64,000 bases of DNA from Paenibacillus sp. BIC5C1. Lineage in GTDB: Bacteria; Bacillota; Bacilli; Paenibacillales; Paenibacillaceae. The notes beneath the pieces were generated by a model that did not search any database, was not told the origin of the DNA, and saw only the letters and a list, made by a program, of their open reading frames with translations. The first letter of the stretch is position 1. Every line of letters starts with the position of its first letter. Shown here in pieces: positions 1 through 8,469 of this stretch. The stretch is from the NCBI RefSeq assembly GCF_032399705.1, contig NZ_CP135922.1, forward strand, positions 6,820,001 to 6,884,000, written 5' to 3'. The translations under genes were made by a program, and so were the position numbers.

Positions 1-895
1 TTGCGCCTTCACCCTTAAGCATGTAATTGCTGATTGTTGGCGTGCTGTCTTTCATATATAGAGACTCGGCAAATTTCACGATGAAATCCGAGTTCATGTT
101 GGTTGTAAAATTCGATCCGGCAATCTGGATAACGTCCGGGATCTTGGTCAGATTTTTGACCTCAAGCGCACGATTCATGAAGGCACTTAAAAAAAGACGG
201 TGCCGCATCGTCCGATTGAAATCGGAATCTTCCCGGTAACGCACATAGCCCAGCGCTTCTTCGCCGCTGTATATCGGTTTGTTCGCTTCAACAAACAGCT
301 TCTCATGTGCTTTCGATTTGTTCTCAATATTTTTCTTGATCGGCAATTCAACACCGCCAACCGCATCAACAATATCCTTGAGTCCGTTAAAATTAATCGC
401 GGCATAGAAATCGACTTTGTTTTCCAACAGATGCTCCACAGTATCCATCGCCATCTTTGCTTCACCATGCGCATAGGCTGAGTTAATCTTCGACTTCACA
501 TCCCGGCCGATAATATCGGTATAGGAGTCACGCGGAATGGACAGCAGCAACACTTTATTTTCTTCCGGACGCACAACAGAATAGATCATGGTATCCGATC
601 GGCTTGGTTCGTTATCCCGTTGGTCAATTCCTAGCAACAACAGCGAGAATGGATCGGTATGTTCTACAACGGGTGCATCCTTATCGCCAACAGGCTTGAA
701 GGATTCATCGAGCGTTTCCTTTACGGTTTCCGAAGCAAACAGATTAAATGCAAACACAACGAGTTGCTTTTGATAGATAAATCCGAGTCCCCCCAGCACA
801 ATCAAAGTACTCAGGATGATAATCAAAGGTTTCTTCCATCTCTTCTTCGGTTTCTTCGGCTTCCGTCTGGTTAAATGTGCAGCACTGTTCTCCAT
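1..895 (-). CDS. LytR-CpsA-Psr (LCP) family cell-wall ligase, C-terminus missing
   Basis: LCP proteins are membrane-anchored phosphotransferases that join teichoic acids or other glycopolymers to peptidoglycan outside the cell. The translation opens with a basic cytoplasmic tail rich in KKPKK, one membrane segment (about residues 25-45), then the extracellular LCP domain. Visible family motifs are LLLLGIDQR, RSDTM, SIPRDSY, KINSAYAHG, VGGVEL, GEEALGYVRYR and DFNRTMRHR. The Arg and Asp residues in these motifs bind the pyrophosphate of the lipid carrier. The reading frame runs off the left edge, so the end is not seen. Two ATGs are adjacent (898 and 895). I chose 895 because it gives about five bases after AAAGGAG. 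It is divergent from the aldo/keto reductase. Confidence 0.9.
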   Translation of the reverse strand, partial: MENSAAHLTRRKPKKPKKRWKKPLIIILSTLIVLGGLGFIYQKQLVVFAFNLFASETVKETLDESFKPVGDKDAPVVEHTDPFSLLLLGIDQRDNEPSRSDTMIYSVVRPEENKVLLLSIPRDSYTDIIGRDVKSKINSAYAHGEAKMAMDTVEHLLENKVDFYAAINFNGLKDIVDAVGGVELPIKKNIENKSKAHEKLFVEANKPIYSGEEALGYVRYREDSDFNRTMRHRLFLSAFMNRALEVKNLTKIPDVIQIAGSNFTTNMNSDFIVKFAESLYMKDSTPTISNYMLKGEGA

Positions 896-1008
896 CATAT
901 CTCCTTTAATAACGGTCTTAGAATCATTTAACTATATTAATAACACGTTTTCAATAGATTACGTTATAATCTGCTATACAAGAAATGACACAGAAGGAGC
1001 GATGAACG

Positions 1009-1983
1009 ATGGAATATCGACGTTTGGGGAATAGCGGTCTGCGCGTTTCCTCACTTGGACTGGGCACCAATGCCTTTGGTAAACGGGCGGATGACCCAAC
1101 TTCTATCCGCATTATTCATGCGGCACTGGATCAAGGAATCAATTTTATCGATACCGCCAACATCTACGCCGGAACGGAATCGGAGCGGATTATCGGACAA
1201 GCCCTGGCAGGCAGACGTGAAAACGCTGTGCTTGCTACCAAAGCCGGTCTCCCCCGGCACGAGGGTCCCAATGGGCGCGGTTCATCCCGCTATCATTTGC
1301 AGCAAGAGCTTGAACATAGCCTGCGGCGTCTGCAAACGGACTATGTGGATCTGTATCAGATCCATACCTTTGATCCGCACACACCACTGGATGAGACACT
1401 GCGCACATTGGACGATATGGTCACTTCCGGCAAAGTCCGCTATATCGGAGCTTCCAACTATGTAGCCTGGGAGCTGATGAAAGCTCTGGGTACCAGCGAG
1501 CTAAAAGGATATGTACGTTATATCTCGACCCAAACCAGCTACTCGCTGGCTGATCGCACACCTGAGCTTGAACTTGTACCGCTGTGCCTTGATCAAGGCG
1601 TCGGCATCATTCCATATTTCCCGCTGGCTGGCGGCATTCTAACAGGTAAATACAATGGCGAAGCTGGCGTGCCTTCCGGTTCCAGAGCGGATACTGATCC
1701 GGCCTTCAATCGTTTCTTGTTGGAACATAATATTAAATTAGGTGAGCAAGTCAGTGAAAAGGCATCGGCGTATGGCTGCTCCCCAAGTGTCCTGTCGCTC
1801 GCCTGGCTGTTGGCACGCCCTGCTGTTTCGACGGTTATCGTTGGTGCAACGAGCACCGAACAGCTGGAGCATAATCTGGCTAGCGTGGACATGAAACTAA
1901 CCAATGATATGATTTCCGAGCTCGACCAACTCAGCGACTCTTTCCGCTATGGTAAGCCATTTGCGACTTATCGGATTGATTGA
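1009..1983 (+). CDS. Aldo/keto reductase
   Basis: This is an NADPH-dependent carbonyl reductase of the aldo/keto reductase superfamily, 324 residues, cytoplasmic. The N-terminus RRLGNSGLRVSSLGLG is the usual first strand. The catalytic Asp-Tyr pair lies in DTANIYAG (near residue 50), Lys in LATKAG, and the IHTFDP histidine completes the tetrad. The late VIVGATSTEQL segment binds the cofactor phosphate. It belongs to the YghZ/YhdN-like group rather than the shorter AKR5 group to which the neighbour at 5273 belongs. The substrate cannot be read from sequence. The start is the ATG at 1009, nine bases after AAGGAG. A nearer ATG at 1002 is out of frame and quickly stops. It is transcribed alone. 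Confidence 0.9.
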   Translation: MEYRRLGNSGLRVSSLGLGTNAFGKRADDPTSIRIIHAALDQGINFIDTANIYAGTESERIIGQALAGRRENAVLATKAGLPRHEGPNGRGSSRYHLQQELEHSLRRLQTDYVDLYQIHTFDPHTPLDETLRTLDDMVTSGKVRYIGASNYVAWELMKALGTSELKGYVRYISTQTSYSLADRTPELELVPLCLDQGVGIIPYFPLAGGILTGKYNGEAGVPSGSRADTDPAFNRFLLEHNIKLGEQVSEKASAYGCSPSVLSLAWLLARPAVSTVIVGATSTEQLEHNLASVDMKLTNDMISELDQLSDSFRYGKPFATYRID

Positions 1984-1991
1984 ATCAACAC

Positions 1992-2022
1992 AAAAAACCT
2001 CCCGGCTAAAAAGCCCGGGAGG
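1992..2022 (-). terminator. Rho-independent terminator of the MarR gene
   Basis: The hairpin has arms CCTCCCGG and CCGGGAGG around a short AT loop. Read on the minus strand it is followed by a run of six T, so it mainly ends the MarR transcript. On the plus strand there is no T-run, although the stem could still slow the convergent reductase transcript. Confidence 0.8.
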
Positions 2023-2078
2023 TACAAATCCACTACACATTGTAGTCTAATAAACCATAGAAAAATTCTTTCTATGCA

Positions 2079-2540
2079 TTAAACATCTGTTTTATATCGA
2101 ATAAATTCCTGCATGATTTCCATGTATTCGTCCTTACGGTCACTTAACACATCAAAGAACACCTTGTCCGCAGCTTCAACAAGATGAATACCTTCAAGCG
2201 CCAAGCGGGTTCCTTCCGGCGTTGTTGTAATAATATTCGCACGGGTATCGGTAAGATGACGCTTGCGAGTTATCAACTCTCTCTTTTCAAGAGCACGGAG
2301 AACTTGAGAAGTAACGTTAACATCCACATTGGCAAATTGCGCAAGCTGGACCTGAGTTACTCCTTTACCCTCGTTGTCGCGTTCATTGAGCCACACACAG
2401 GCATGTAATAATACAAATTGGGGTTGTGTTAATTCCAAAGGCTCGAGCACCCTGCGTATTTCCTTTTGCCACATCGTAGTAACCTGCCATAGCAGATAAC
2501 CCGGACTTTCCTGAGCATTTTTATATCGTGAGCTTTCCAT
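2079..2540 (-). CDS. MarR family transcriptional regulator
   Basis: Winged-helix DNA-binding repressor of the MarR family, 153 residues. The central region VTQVQLAQFANVDVNV followed by VLRALEKRELI is the helix-turn-helix and recognition helix. RKRHLTDTRAN is the wing with the conserved Asp-x-Arg. Flanking helices would form the dimer interface. The start ATG follows GGAGGT with good spacing. The gene stands alone between convergent or unrelated genes, so its target is not obvious. It could control itself or the AIM24/HxlR unit upstream. No clear palindrome was found in the 99 bases before it. The ligand is unknown. Confidence 0.85.
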   Translation of the reverse strand: MESSRYKNAQESPGYLLWQVTTMWQKEIRRVLEPLELTQPQFVLLHACVWLNERDNEGKGVTQVQLAQFANVDVNVTSQVLRALEKRELITRKRHLTDTRANIITTTPEGTRLALEGIHLVEAADKVFFDVLSDRKDEYMEIMQEFIRYKTDV

Positions 2541-2639
2541 CTCAATATACCTCCATCATTACACCTTGAGCTTCATCTTTTCTTATAACGTTTGTCGGAA
2601 CGCATGTGTTTCAACGTAGTACATTTTCAGCGGAAAACA

Positions 2640-3317
2640 TTAACGCGAAGGAATAAATTGCTTGACCCATTGGCCAAATCCATGCGGATTACGACTCTGA
2701 ATCAGGACTGTCCCTTCACCCCGAAATCGGCATACTAGCCCTTCTCCACTGGTCACGCTGGATAACCAGCCTTGTGATGCTTTCTCAATACGATAATCCA
2801 TATAATTGGGCCATGCCACCAAATGGGCATTATCTACGATTACTTCTTCACCCGCAGCCAGATTGATCGCATGGATTGCACCATAGGATGATAGGAACAC
2901 GGTTCCTTGCCCACTGATCTCTATAATAAAGAAACCCTCTCCCGAGAAGAGACCTTTCTTCAAGTTTTGCATTTTGGTATTCACCTGGATGCCTTCGGTT
3001 CCGGCCAGAAATCCATCTTTCTGTACGTAGAGTGAATAGGAACCATCCAGTTCAATCGCCTCCACATCCCCCATGCTGGAGGGTGACAACAGAATTTCCG
3101 CAGATCCGCCTGTAGCCGTTAATTCCTGAAAAAAGAATTTCTCGCCACTGATCATCCGTCCGAATCCGGCAAACATACCGCCTTCAGCCGATCCCTTCAA
3201 GTCAACAGTTGGTGTCATGGATACCATGGCCCCGCTTTCTGCCTTGAACCGTTCTCCCCGTTGCAATTGCACTTTAAGCATAGCAAATGCACCATCATAT
3301 AGAATTTCATAGTTCAT
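2640..3317 (-). CDS. AIM24 / TIGR00266 family protein
   Basis: This 225-residue protein belongs to the AIM24 (TIGR00266) family, whose members fold as a beta-rich trimeric barrel of unknown biochemical role. The mitochondrial member AIM24 affects inner-membrane organisation. Visible family features are the early LKVQLQRGERFKAESGAM, the glycine-rich AEGGMFAGFGRMISGE segment, the FFQELTATG repeat, and the terminal GEGLVCRFRGEGTVLIQSR. There is no signal peptide and no membrane helix. Its start overlaps the stop of the HxlR gene by four bases (ATGA), so the two are translationally coupled. Function is unassigned. The coupling suggests the protein is part of the HxlR response. Confidence 0.85.
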   Translation of the reverse strand: MNYEILYDGAFAMLKVQLQRGERFKAESGAMVSMTPTVDLKGSAEGGMFAGFGRMISGEKFFFQELTATGGSAEILLSPSSMGDVEAIELDGSYSLYVQKDGFLAGTEGIQVNTKMQNLKKGLFSGEGFFIIEISGQGTVFLSSYGAIHAINLAAGEEVIVDNAHLVAWPNYMDYRIEKASQGWLSSVTSGEGLVCRFRGEGTVLIQSRNPHGFGQWVKQFIPSR

Positions 3318-3709
3318 GGCTTCATCAGCTCCTTGTTGTCCGTGTTAAAATCATTTAACCCATTATCCTCCAACACGGAAGATTTGTCTCCGTATTCCTT
3401 AATAATATGTTGATCTCCCCAGTTACATAGCGCATTCAGAATCGGTTCCAAACTTCGCCCATAGTCACTCAGTTCATACTCCACCTTGGGAGGTACCTGA
3501 TTGTACACAATGCGGTTCACGATCCCGTCATCTTCAAGCTCTCTCAGCTGCTGCGTTAACATTTTCTGCGTAATTGCGGGCATAATACGCTTAAGATCAC
3601 TGGTCCGTTTCTTCCCATGTGTCAGATGGCAGAGAATGACGCACTTCCACTTGCCGCCAATGACCTCAAGCGTCGCTTCAACTGAAATATTATACTTCTT
3701 TCTGATCAT
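3314..3709 (-). CDS. HxlR family transcriptional regulator
   Basis: HxlR proteins are small dimeric winged-helix regulators, often sensing electrophiles or aldehydes. The key family signature is visible: VIGGKWKCVILCHL near the N-terminus, then a helix-turn-helix around RIMPAITQKMLTQQLRELEDDGIV, then the wing with PPKVEYELSDYG. I moved the start from an upstream GTG/ATG to the ATG at 3709 (131 residues), because GGGAGG lies nine bases before it and the family begins there. A cysteine near the signature could be redox active as in YodB-type members, but that is inference. Two tandem copies of a 15-base word sit upstream and are the probable operator. The gene is divergent from an MFS pump and coupled to the AIM24 gene. 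Confidence 0.88.
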   Translation of the reverse strand: MIRKKYNISVEATLEVIGGKWKCVILCHLTHGKKRTSDLKRIMPAITQKMLTQQLRELEDDGIVNRIVYNQVPPKVEYELSDYGRSLEPILNALCNWGDQHIIKEYGDKSSVLEDNGLNDFNTDNKELMKP

Positions 3710-3761
3710 GCTGCATGTCCTCCCTGGAATTCTTTTTTCGAAAAGCAATTGCTATATAGGC

Positions 3762-3795
3762 ACTAAAAAGTACGTAGGGTACTAAAAAGTACGTA
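3762..3795. promoter_or_regulatory. Tandem direct-repeat operator for HxlR
   Basis: The word ACTAAAAAGTACGTA occurs twice (3762-3776 and 3781-3795) with a 19-base period, in the divergent region between the HxlR gene and the MFS pump. The second copy extends to the perfect palindrome AGTACGTACT. HxlR of B. subtilis is known to bind tandem direct repeats, which supports the reading. Confidence 0.6.
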
Positions 3796-3872
3796 CTATT
3801 CATTTTATGTCGAATAACTCATAATAGCATTTGCCGGTACGCAAATCTACATTCTGGGGAGTTGAATAAGAC

Positions 3873-5072
3873 ATGCTACAAGATTCAAAACGCAGTACCT
3901 GGGCACTGCTGGCGCTGGCAATCAGTGCGTTTGCCATCGGCACCACTGAATTTATCAGCGTTGGACTGCTGCCCCTTATTGCAGATGACCTGGGCATTTC
4001 CGTAACGACAGCGGGACTGACCGTTACTTTATATGCATTAGGCGTAACCTTCGGGGCACCAATTCTGACCTCATTAACGTCAACGGTGTCACGCAAGACG
4101 CTGCTGCTTGCCATTATGGTTGTTTTTATCGCTGGTAACACCATGGCGGCGCTCTCGAGTGGAATTACCATGCTGCTCATTGCTCGAATTGTCTCCGCTC
4201 TGGCACACGGCGTATTCATGTCCATTGGTTCCACCATTGCGGCAGACCTGGTTCCTGCAAACCGCCGGGCGAGCGCCATTGCCATCATGTTCTCTGGCTT
4301 GACCATTGCTACCGTAACCGGTGTACCGCTGGGTACACTCATCGGTCAAAACTGGGGCTGGCGCGCAGCTTTCATTCTTATCGTTGTCGTAGGTGTTGTG
4401 GCCTTCATTGGCAACATGCTTCTCGTCCCATCCACGTTGCAACGTGGAACGCGAACTGCATTCCGAGAACAACTGAAGCTGGTGACAGGCGGACGGTTGC
4501 TGCTGGCTTTTGCCATTACCGCTGTGGGATATGGGGGAACGTTTGTGGTATTCACTTACCTGTCCCCACTATTGCATGATATCAGCGGATATTCCGAGAA
4601 AACGGTCGCGGGAATTCTGCTGCTGTACGGAATCGCCATTGCTATCGGTAATATTATTGGAGGGAAAGCCGCCAACCGCAATCCACTCCGAGCACTCTTC
4701 TATATGTTTATCATTCAGACCGTCATTCTGGGCATACTGTATTTCACCGTTCCATTTAAGCTGGCAGCATTACTCACCATACTCGGCATGGGTCTGCTTG
4801 CCTTCATGAATGTGCCAGGGCTTCAGATGTACGTCGTAACACTCGCAGAACGATATGCTCCACAAGCCAAAGACGTCGCCTCCGCCTTCAACATCGCAGC
4901 CTTTAACGCAGGTATCGCAATCGGGGCATATTTGGGCGGTGTAATCACGGACTCCATCGGTCTAATTCATACCACATGGGTTGGTGCAATTATGGTTCTT
5001 GCCGCTGTTCTTCTGACTGGCTGGGCAAGAGTGCTTGATCGTAAAGATCCCTATTCTCCTTCTGAGATGTAA
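3873..5072 (+). CDS. MFS efflux transporter, DHA1 family
   Basis: A twelve-helix major facilitator of the DHA1 drug/metabolite:proton antiporter type (399 residues), resembling AraJ, YdhP and PbuE. The start of TM1 carries AIGTTEFISVGLLP, typical of this subgroup. The cytoplasmic loop between TM2 and TM3 and the RRASAIAIMFSGLTIATVTGVPLGT motif C region of TM5 mark an exporter. The substrate is not predictable. It could be a purine, a sugar or a drug. The gene is divergent from the HxlR regulator, whose direct-repeat operator lies in the shared promoter region, so it is probably a target induced with the regulator's signal. No obvious partner follows it. Confidence 0.85.
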   Translation: MLQDSKRSTWALLALAISAFAIGTTEFISVGLLPLIADDLGISVTTAGLTVTLYALGVTFGAPILTSLTSTVSRKTLLLAIMVVFIAGNTMAALSSGITMLLIARIVSALAHGVFMSIGSTIAADLVPANRRASAIAIMFSGLTIATVTGVPLGTLIGQNWGWRAAFILIVVVGVVAFIGNMLLVPSTLQRGTRTAFREQLKLVTGGRLLLAFAITAVGYGGTFVVFTYLSPLLHDISGYSEKTVAGILLLYGIAIAIGNIIGGKAANRNPLRALFYMFIIQTVILGILYFTVPFKLAALLTILGMGLLAFMNVPGLQMYVVTLAERYAPQAKDVASAFNIAAFNAGIAIGAYLGGVITDSIGLIHTTWVGAIMVLAAVLLTGWARVLDRKDPYSPSEM

Positions 5073-5272
5073 GACAGGACCGTCAGAAATCAGCCAAAAC
5101 ATGCGTCTTTCCAGCGTTAAAGTTACAACTCGGAACCGGTTTCGCCCTTTATTTTAATCTAGTATAATACGTTAATTCGAATTTAATCTACTATGACTTA
5201 ATGAAGGATATCAGGAGTTATCGTTTCACATCGTTACTACCATTTTGATTCATAATATGAGGAGGACTTCAC

Positions 5273-6118
5273 ATGACAGCACAACATTTACAATCTACAG
5301 TAGCTTTAAATAACGGCGTTCATATGCCTTGGTTCGGACTTGGTGTATTTCAGGTAGAAGAAGGATCTGAATTAATCGAGGCCGTCAAACAAGCGATTGC
5401 TCACGGTTACCGCAGCATTGATACAGCCGCTATTTATGGCAACGAATCCGGTGTAGGACAAGCCATTGCCGAGGCATTGAAAGAGAATAATCTGAAACGT
5501 GAAGAACTGTTCATTACGTCCAAAGTGTGGAATGCAGACCTCGGATACGAGGAAACTCTTGCTGCTTTTGATGTCACGCTGAACAAACTGGGACTGGAAT
5601 ATCTGGACCTGTATCTGATTCACTGGCCAAAAGCAGGCAAATATAAAGGCGCATGGAAAGCGATGGAGGAGCTGTACAAAGCAGGTCGAATTAAAGCCAT
5701 TGGCGTCAGCAACTTCCAGATTCATCACCTTGAAGATCTGTTGCAGGATGCTGAAGTGAGGCCAGCAATTAATCAGGTGGAGTACCACCCTCGTCTGACT
5801 CAAGCTCCGCTCAAAGCATTCTGTGAGAAAAACGGAATTCAATTGGAGGCTTGGTCCCCGTTGATGCAGGGTCAACTTCTGGATAATCCGGTTCTGACCG
5901 AGATTGCCACTGCGAAAGGTAAATCGGTAGCACAAGTCATCCTGCGCTGGGACTTGCAGAACGGTGTCATCACCATTCCGAAGTCTACGAAGGAAAAACG
6001 TATCGTCGAGAACTCTTCCATCTTCGACTTTGAATTGTCCAATGATGAGATGGAGCGTATTAGGGCTCTGAACGAAGATGTTCGCGTTGGACCTGATCCT
6101 GACAACTTTGATTTCTAA
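5273..6118 (+). CDS. yvgN: Aldo/keto reductase, YvgN-type (methyl)glyoxal reductase
   Basis: This 281-residue AKR5-group enzyme closely matches the B. subtilis YvgN/YtbE pattern: NGVHMPWFGLGVF, RSIDTAAIYGNE (catalytic Asp and Tyr), FITSKVWN (Lys), LYLIHWP (His), GVSNFQIHHLEDLL, NQVEYHPRL, EAWSPLMQGQLLDN and VITIPKSTKEKR, which grips the NADPH phosphate. YvgN reduces glyoxal and methylglyoxal and other aldehydes in the cytoplasm, so a role in detoxifying reactive carbonyls is likely. The ATG follows GAGGAGG with good spacing. It forms a single-gene unit ended by a strong bidirectional hairpin shared with the chitinase operon. Confidence 0.92.
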   Translation: MTAQHLQSTVALNNGVHMPWFGLGVFQVEEGSELIEAVKQAIAHGYRSIDTAAIYGNESGVGQAIAEALKENNLKREELFITSKVWNADLGYEETLAAFDVTLNKLGLEYLDLYLIHWPKAGKYKGAWKAMEELYKAGRIKAIGVSNFQIHHLEDLLQDAEVRPAINQVEYHPRLTQAPLKAFCEKNGIQLEAWSPLMQGQLLDNPVLTEIATAKGKSVAQVILRWDLQNGVITIPKSTKEKRIVENSSIFDFELSNDEMERIRALNEDVRVGPDPDNFDF

Positions 6119-6206
6119 TTGAAGATTGAAATTATGTAGGTGTAAATTTCCAGATGAAATTTAGAAGGGCAAATCCTTTTTGGAGCCTGCTTTAACATGC
6201 AATTGC

Positions 6207-6242
6207 CAAAAACCGCCGGATCAAGATCCGGTGGTTTTTGGT
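6207..6242. terminator. Bidirectional terminator between yvgN and chiA1
   Basis: Near-perfect hairpin with arms CCAAAAACCGCCGGATC and GATCCGGTGGTTTTTGG. T-runs occur in both orientations, so it serves the two convergent transcripts. Confidence 0.85.
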
Positions 6243-6369
6243 CTTCCCTTTTCTTATTTTCTTCTGTTTTAGCGCCGAGAAAAAATCCATGTGTCATATT
6301 CTCTTTCCACTAAACTAATCTCGCCAACACTGCACGCTTCAATTAAAAATGTTGTAATTAAATTTTTAA

Positions 6370-8469
6370 CTATTGAAGCTGCCACAAGGCAGGAACGTTG
6401 GATGGTTCCCACCCTGCCAAGGAGGTATGGGGCTGCAAACATTTATACGTCTTGCCGCTATATGTGACCAGTTGTCCCGCAGTATAAGCTGTGTTGACCT
6501 GCCATGCGGATACACCAGGATTCGTCGTTTCGGCGGCTGTCTTCACACTTACCGCGTTGCTCGCTGCAGACACGTTGCCTGCCGCATCCTTTGCTTTTAT
6601 CGTAAATGTATACGAGGTATCCGCCGTAAGCCCGCTGATTGTTGCCGTCGTACCGGTTACCGTTGTTGCCAGTGATGTTCCGTTGTACACATCATAAGCC
6701 GTTACACCCACATTGTCAGTGGATGCCGTCCAGCTCAGCGTTATGCTGGATGTGGTTTGAGCAGTCGATGCAAGGTTCGTTGGTGCAGTTGGCGCTTGCG
6801 TATCGCCTCCCGGCTGAGCCGTTGTGCTTACGGTTACAGCATTACTGGCTGCAGACAGATTACCTGCCGCATCTTTTGCTTTTACCGTGAAGGTATATGA
6901 AGTCCCCGCTGTAAGTCCACTAATTGTTGCAGTCGTTCCGGTGACGGATGTCGCAAGATTAGCGCCATTATAGACGTTATAACCGGTAACGCCTACATTA
7001 TCCGTTGATGCGTTCCAGGCCAGTGTCACCGAGTTTGCTGTCACGCCTGTCGAGCGGGCATTCCCGGGTACGCTTGGTGCCGTCGTATCTACTGGAGGCA
7101 CTGTACCCCCGGTAGGCAGATCGGCTTTCAGTTTGTTTTGAAGTGTTTTGTTACGGTCACCGCTGAGCTCCCAGAACATCGCTCCGCCGAGCCCTTTGCT
7201 CTTGATATAAGCCGTTTTGTAACCAACGGACTCCGCATCGTCATAACTGATAAAGCGCTTGTTGGACGCATTATAGAGATATGGCACTTTAGCCGTGTCA
7301 TTCCAGTAACGCGTGTATCCGTTTTTGTTGATGTAATTGGCCTCTAAATCATAGAAGTCGAAGGAGCCTGCTTCCCATGTTCCAACGGAAGAACCACCTG
7401 AACACGTCTGATACTGTCCGTTGCCTGCCTGTGCGCATCCATCCCAGCCACGACCGTAGAATGGAACACCAAGCACGAGTTTAGCGGCCGGTACGCCTGC
7501 ATCCAGATGCCCTTGTGCTCCGGCTGCGACATTAAATGTATTGGCATCTGGCACGCCAGCAGCTGAAGCCGCAGGATCATAGTTCAATGGCGCATTATGT
7601 GCGCTGATCTTTTGCCATGCGCCGTTAAAATCGTATGTCATAATGTTAATCCAGTCCACGATGGCAGCAATTTTTGCAAGCTCCGTATTGGCTGCATAGG
7701 TCGCAGACGCACCGCTTGCAATCGTAAGCAGATACTTCTTGCCGTCCACAGCTCCCGCTGCATCCAATTTTTCACGAATTTTGCTCAGGAGCAATGTGTA
7801 GTTTTGCTTATCTTCAGGACGTTTGCTGTTACCATCGAGTCCGCCTGATACCGGGTACTCCCAGTCCAGATCTACCCCGTCAAAATTATACTTTCGCAGG
7901 AAATCGACAGCAGAGTTTGCAAAGACCTCTCGAGTTGCAGCAGTCGCGGCTACATCGGAGAAGCGGTTGGACCACGTCCATCCTCCAACGGAGATAATAG
8001 TCTTCAGGTTAGGATTGGTTTGTTTCAGCTTGTTCAGCTGATTGATATTGCCTGCAATGGGTTGATCCCACGTATCCCCTGCAAATGTCTTGCCCGTATC
8101 GATCCATGGATCGCCGAGCACGATTGTTCCGTTCGGTACATTGATCGTTTGGCTTTTTTCATTCTGACAGGTCCAGGTTACAGGATTGGGGCCCGAAGGA
8201 TCCGGATTTCCATGAATGCCGTTCCAGCAAATATCTGCAAAAGCATAGTTGATATGTGTCACTTTGGTCGGGTCGATATCGGCTACATTATAGTTTCTCC
8301 CGTACGCAGCCCAGGACGGGTAGTACCCAACAATTTTATAAGAATCTGCCGCTTCGGCCGTAGCAGGTTGGAGCGCAAAGGAAGGAACGATGACGGATAA
8401 GAGCAGGGACAGACCAAGGAAAAACTTTGCAGTCTTCTTAAAAGCAGTGCGTTTATTTAAATTTATCAT
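6370..8469 (-). CDS. chiA1: Chitinase A1-type GH18 chitinase
   Basis: A secreted endo/processive chitinase of 699 residues, the same length and architecture as ChiA1 of B. circulans WL-12. A signal peptide ends near AEAA (residue 41). The GH18 TIM barrel spans about 44-455 with SVGGW and the catalytic [10 protein letters not shown], the proton donor being Glu204. Two fibronectin type III domains follow (about 465-550 and 558-645), then a C-terminal chitin-binding domain (about 655-699) with [12 protein letters not shown] and [13 protein letters not shown]. The substrate-assisted mechanism hydrolyses crystalline chitin outside the cell. The ATG immediately follows the TAA stop of chiD and its GAGGAGG lies inside the end of chiD, so the two are one operon. 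Confidence 0.97.
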   Translation of the reverse strand: MINLNKRTAFKKTAKFFLGLSLLLSVIVPSFALQPATAEAADSYKIVGYYPSWAAYGRNYNVADIDPTKVTHINYAFADICWNGIHGNPDPSGPNPVTWTCQNEKSQTINVPNGTIVLGDPWIDTGKTFAGDTWDQPIAGNINQLNKLKQTNPNLKTIISVGGWTWSNRFSDVAATAATREVFANSAVDFLRKYNFDGVDLDWEYPVSGGLDGNSKRPEDKQNYTLLLSKIREKLDAAGAVDGKKYLLTIASGASATYAANTELAKIAAIVDWINIMTYDFNGAWQKISAHNAPLNYDPAASAAGVPDANTFNVAAGAQGHLDAGVPAAKLVLGVPFYGRGWDGCAQAGNGQYQTCSGGSSVGTWEAGSFDFYDLEANYINKNGYTRYWNDTAKVPYLYNASNKRFISYDDAESVGYKTAYIKSKGLGGAMFWELSGDRNKTLQNKLKADLPTGGTVPPVDTTAPSVPGNARSTGVTANSVTLAWNASTDNVGVTGYNVYNGANLATSVTGTTATISGLTAGTSYTFTVKAKDAAGNLSAASNAVTVSTTAQPGGDTQAPTAPTNLASTAQTTSSITLSWTASTDNVGVTAYDVYNGTSLATTVTGTTATISGLTADTSYTFTIKAKDAAGNVSAASNAVSVKTAAETTNPGVSAWQVNTAYTAGQLVTYSGKTYKCLQPHTSLAGWEPSNVPALWQLQ

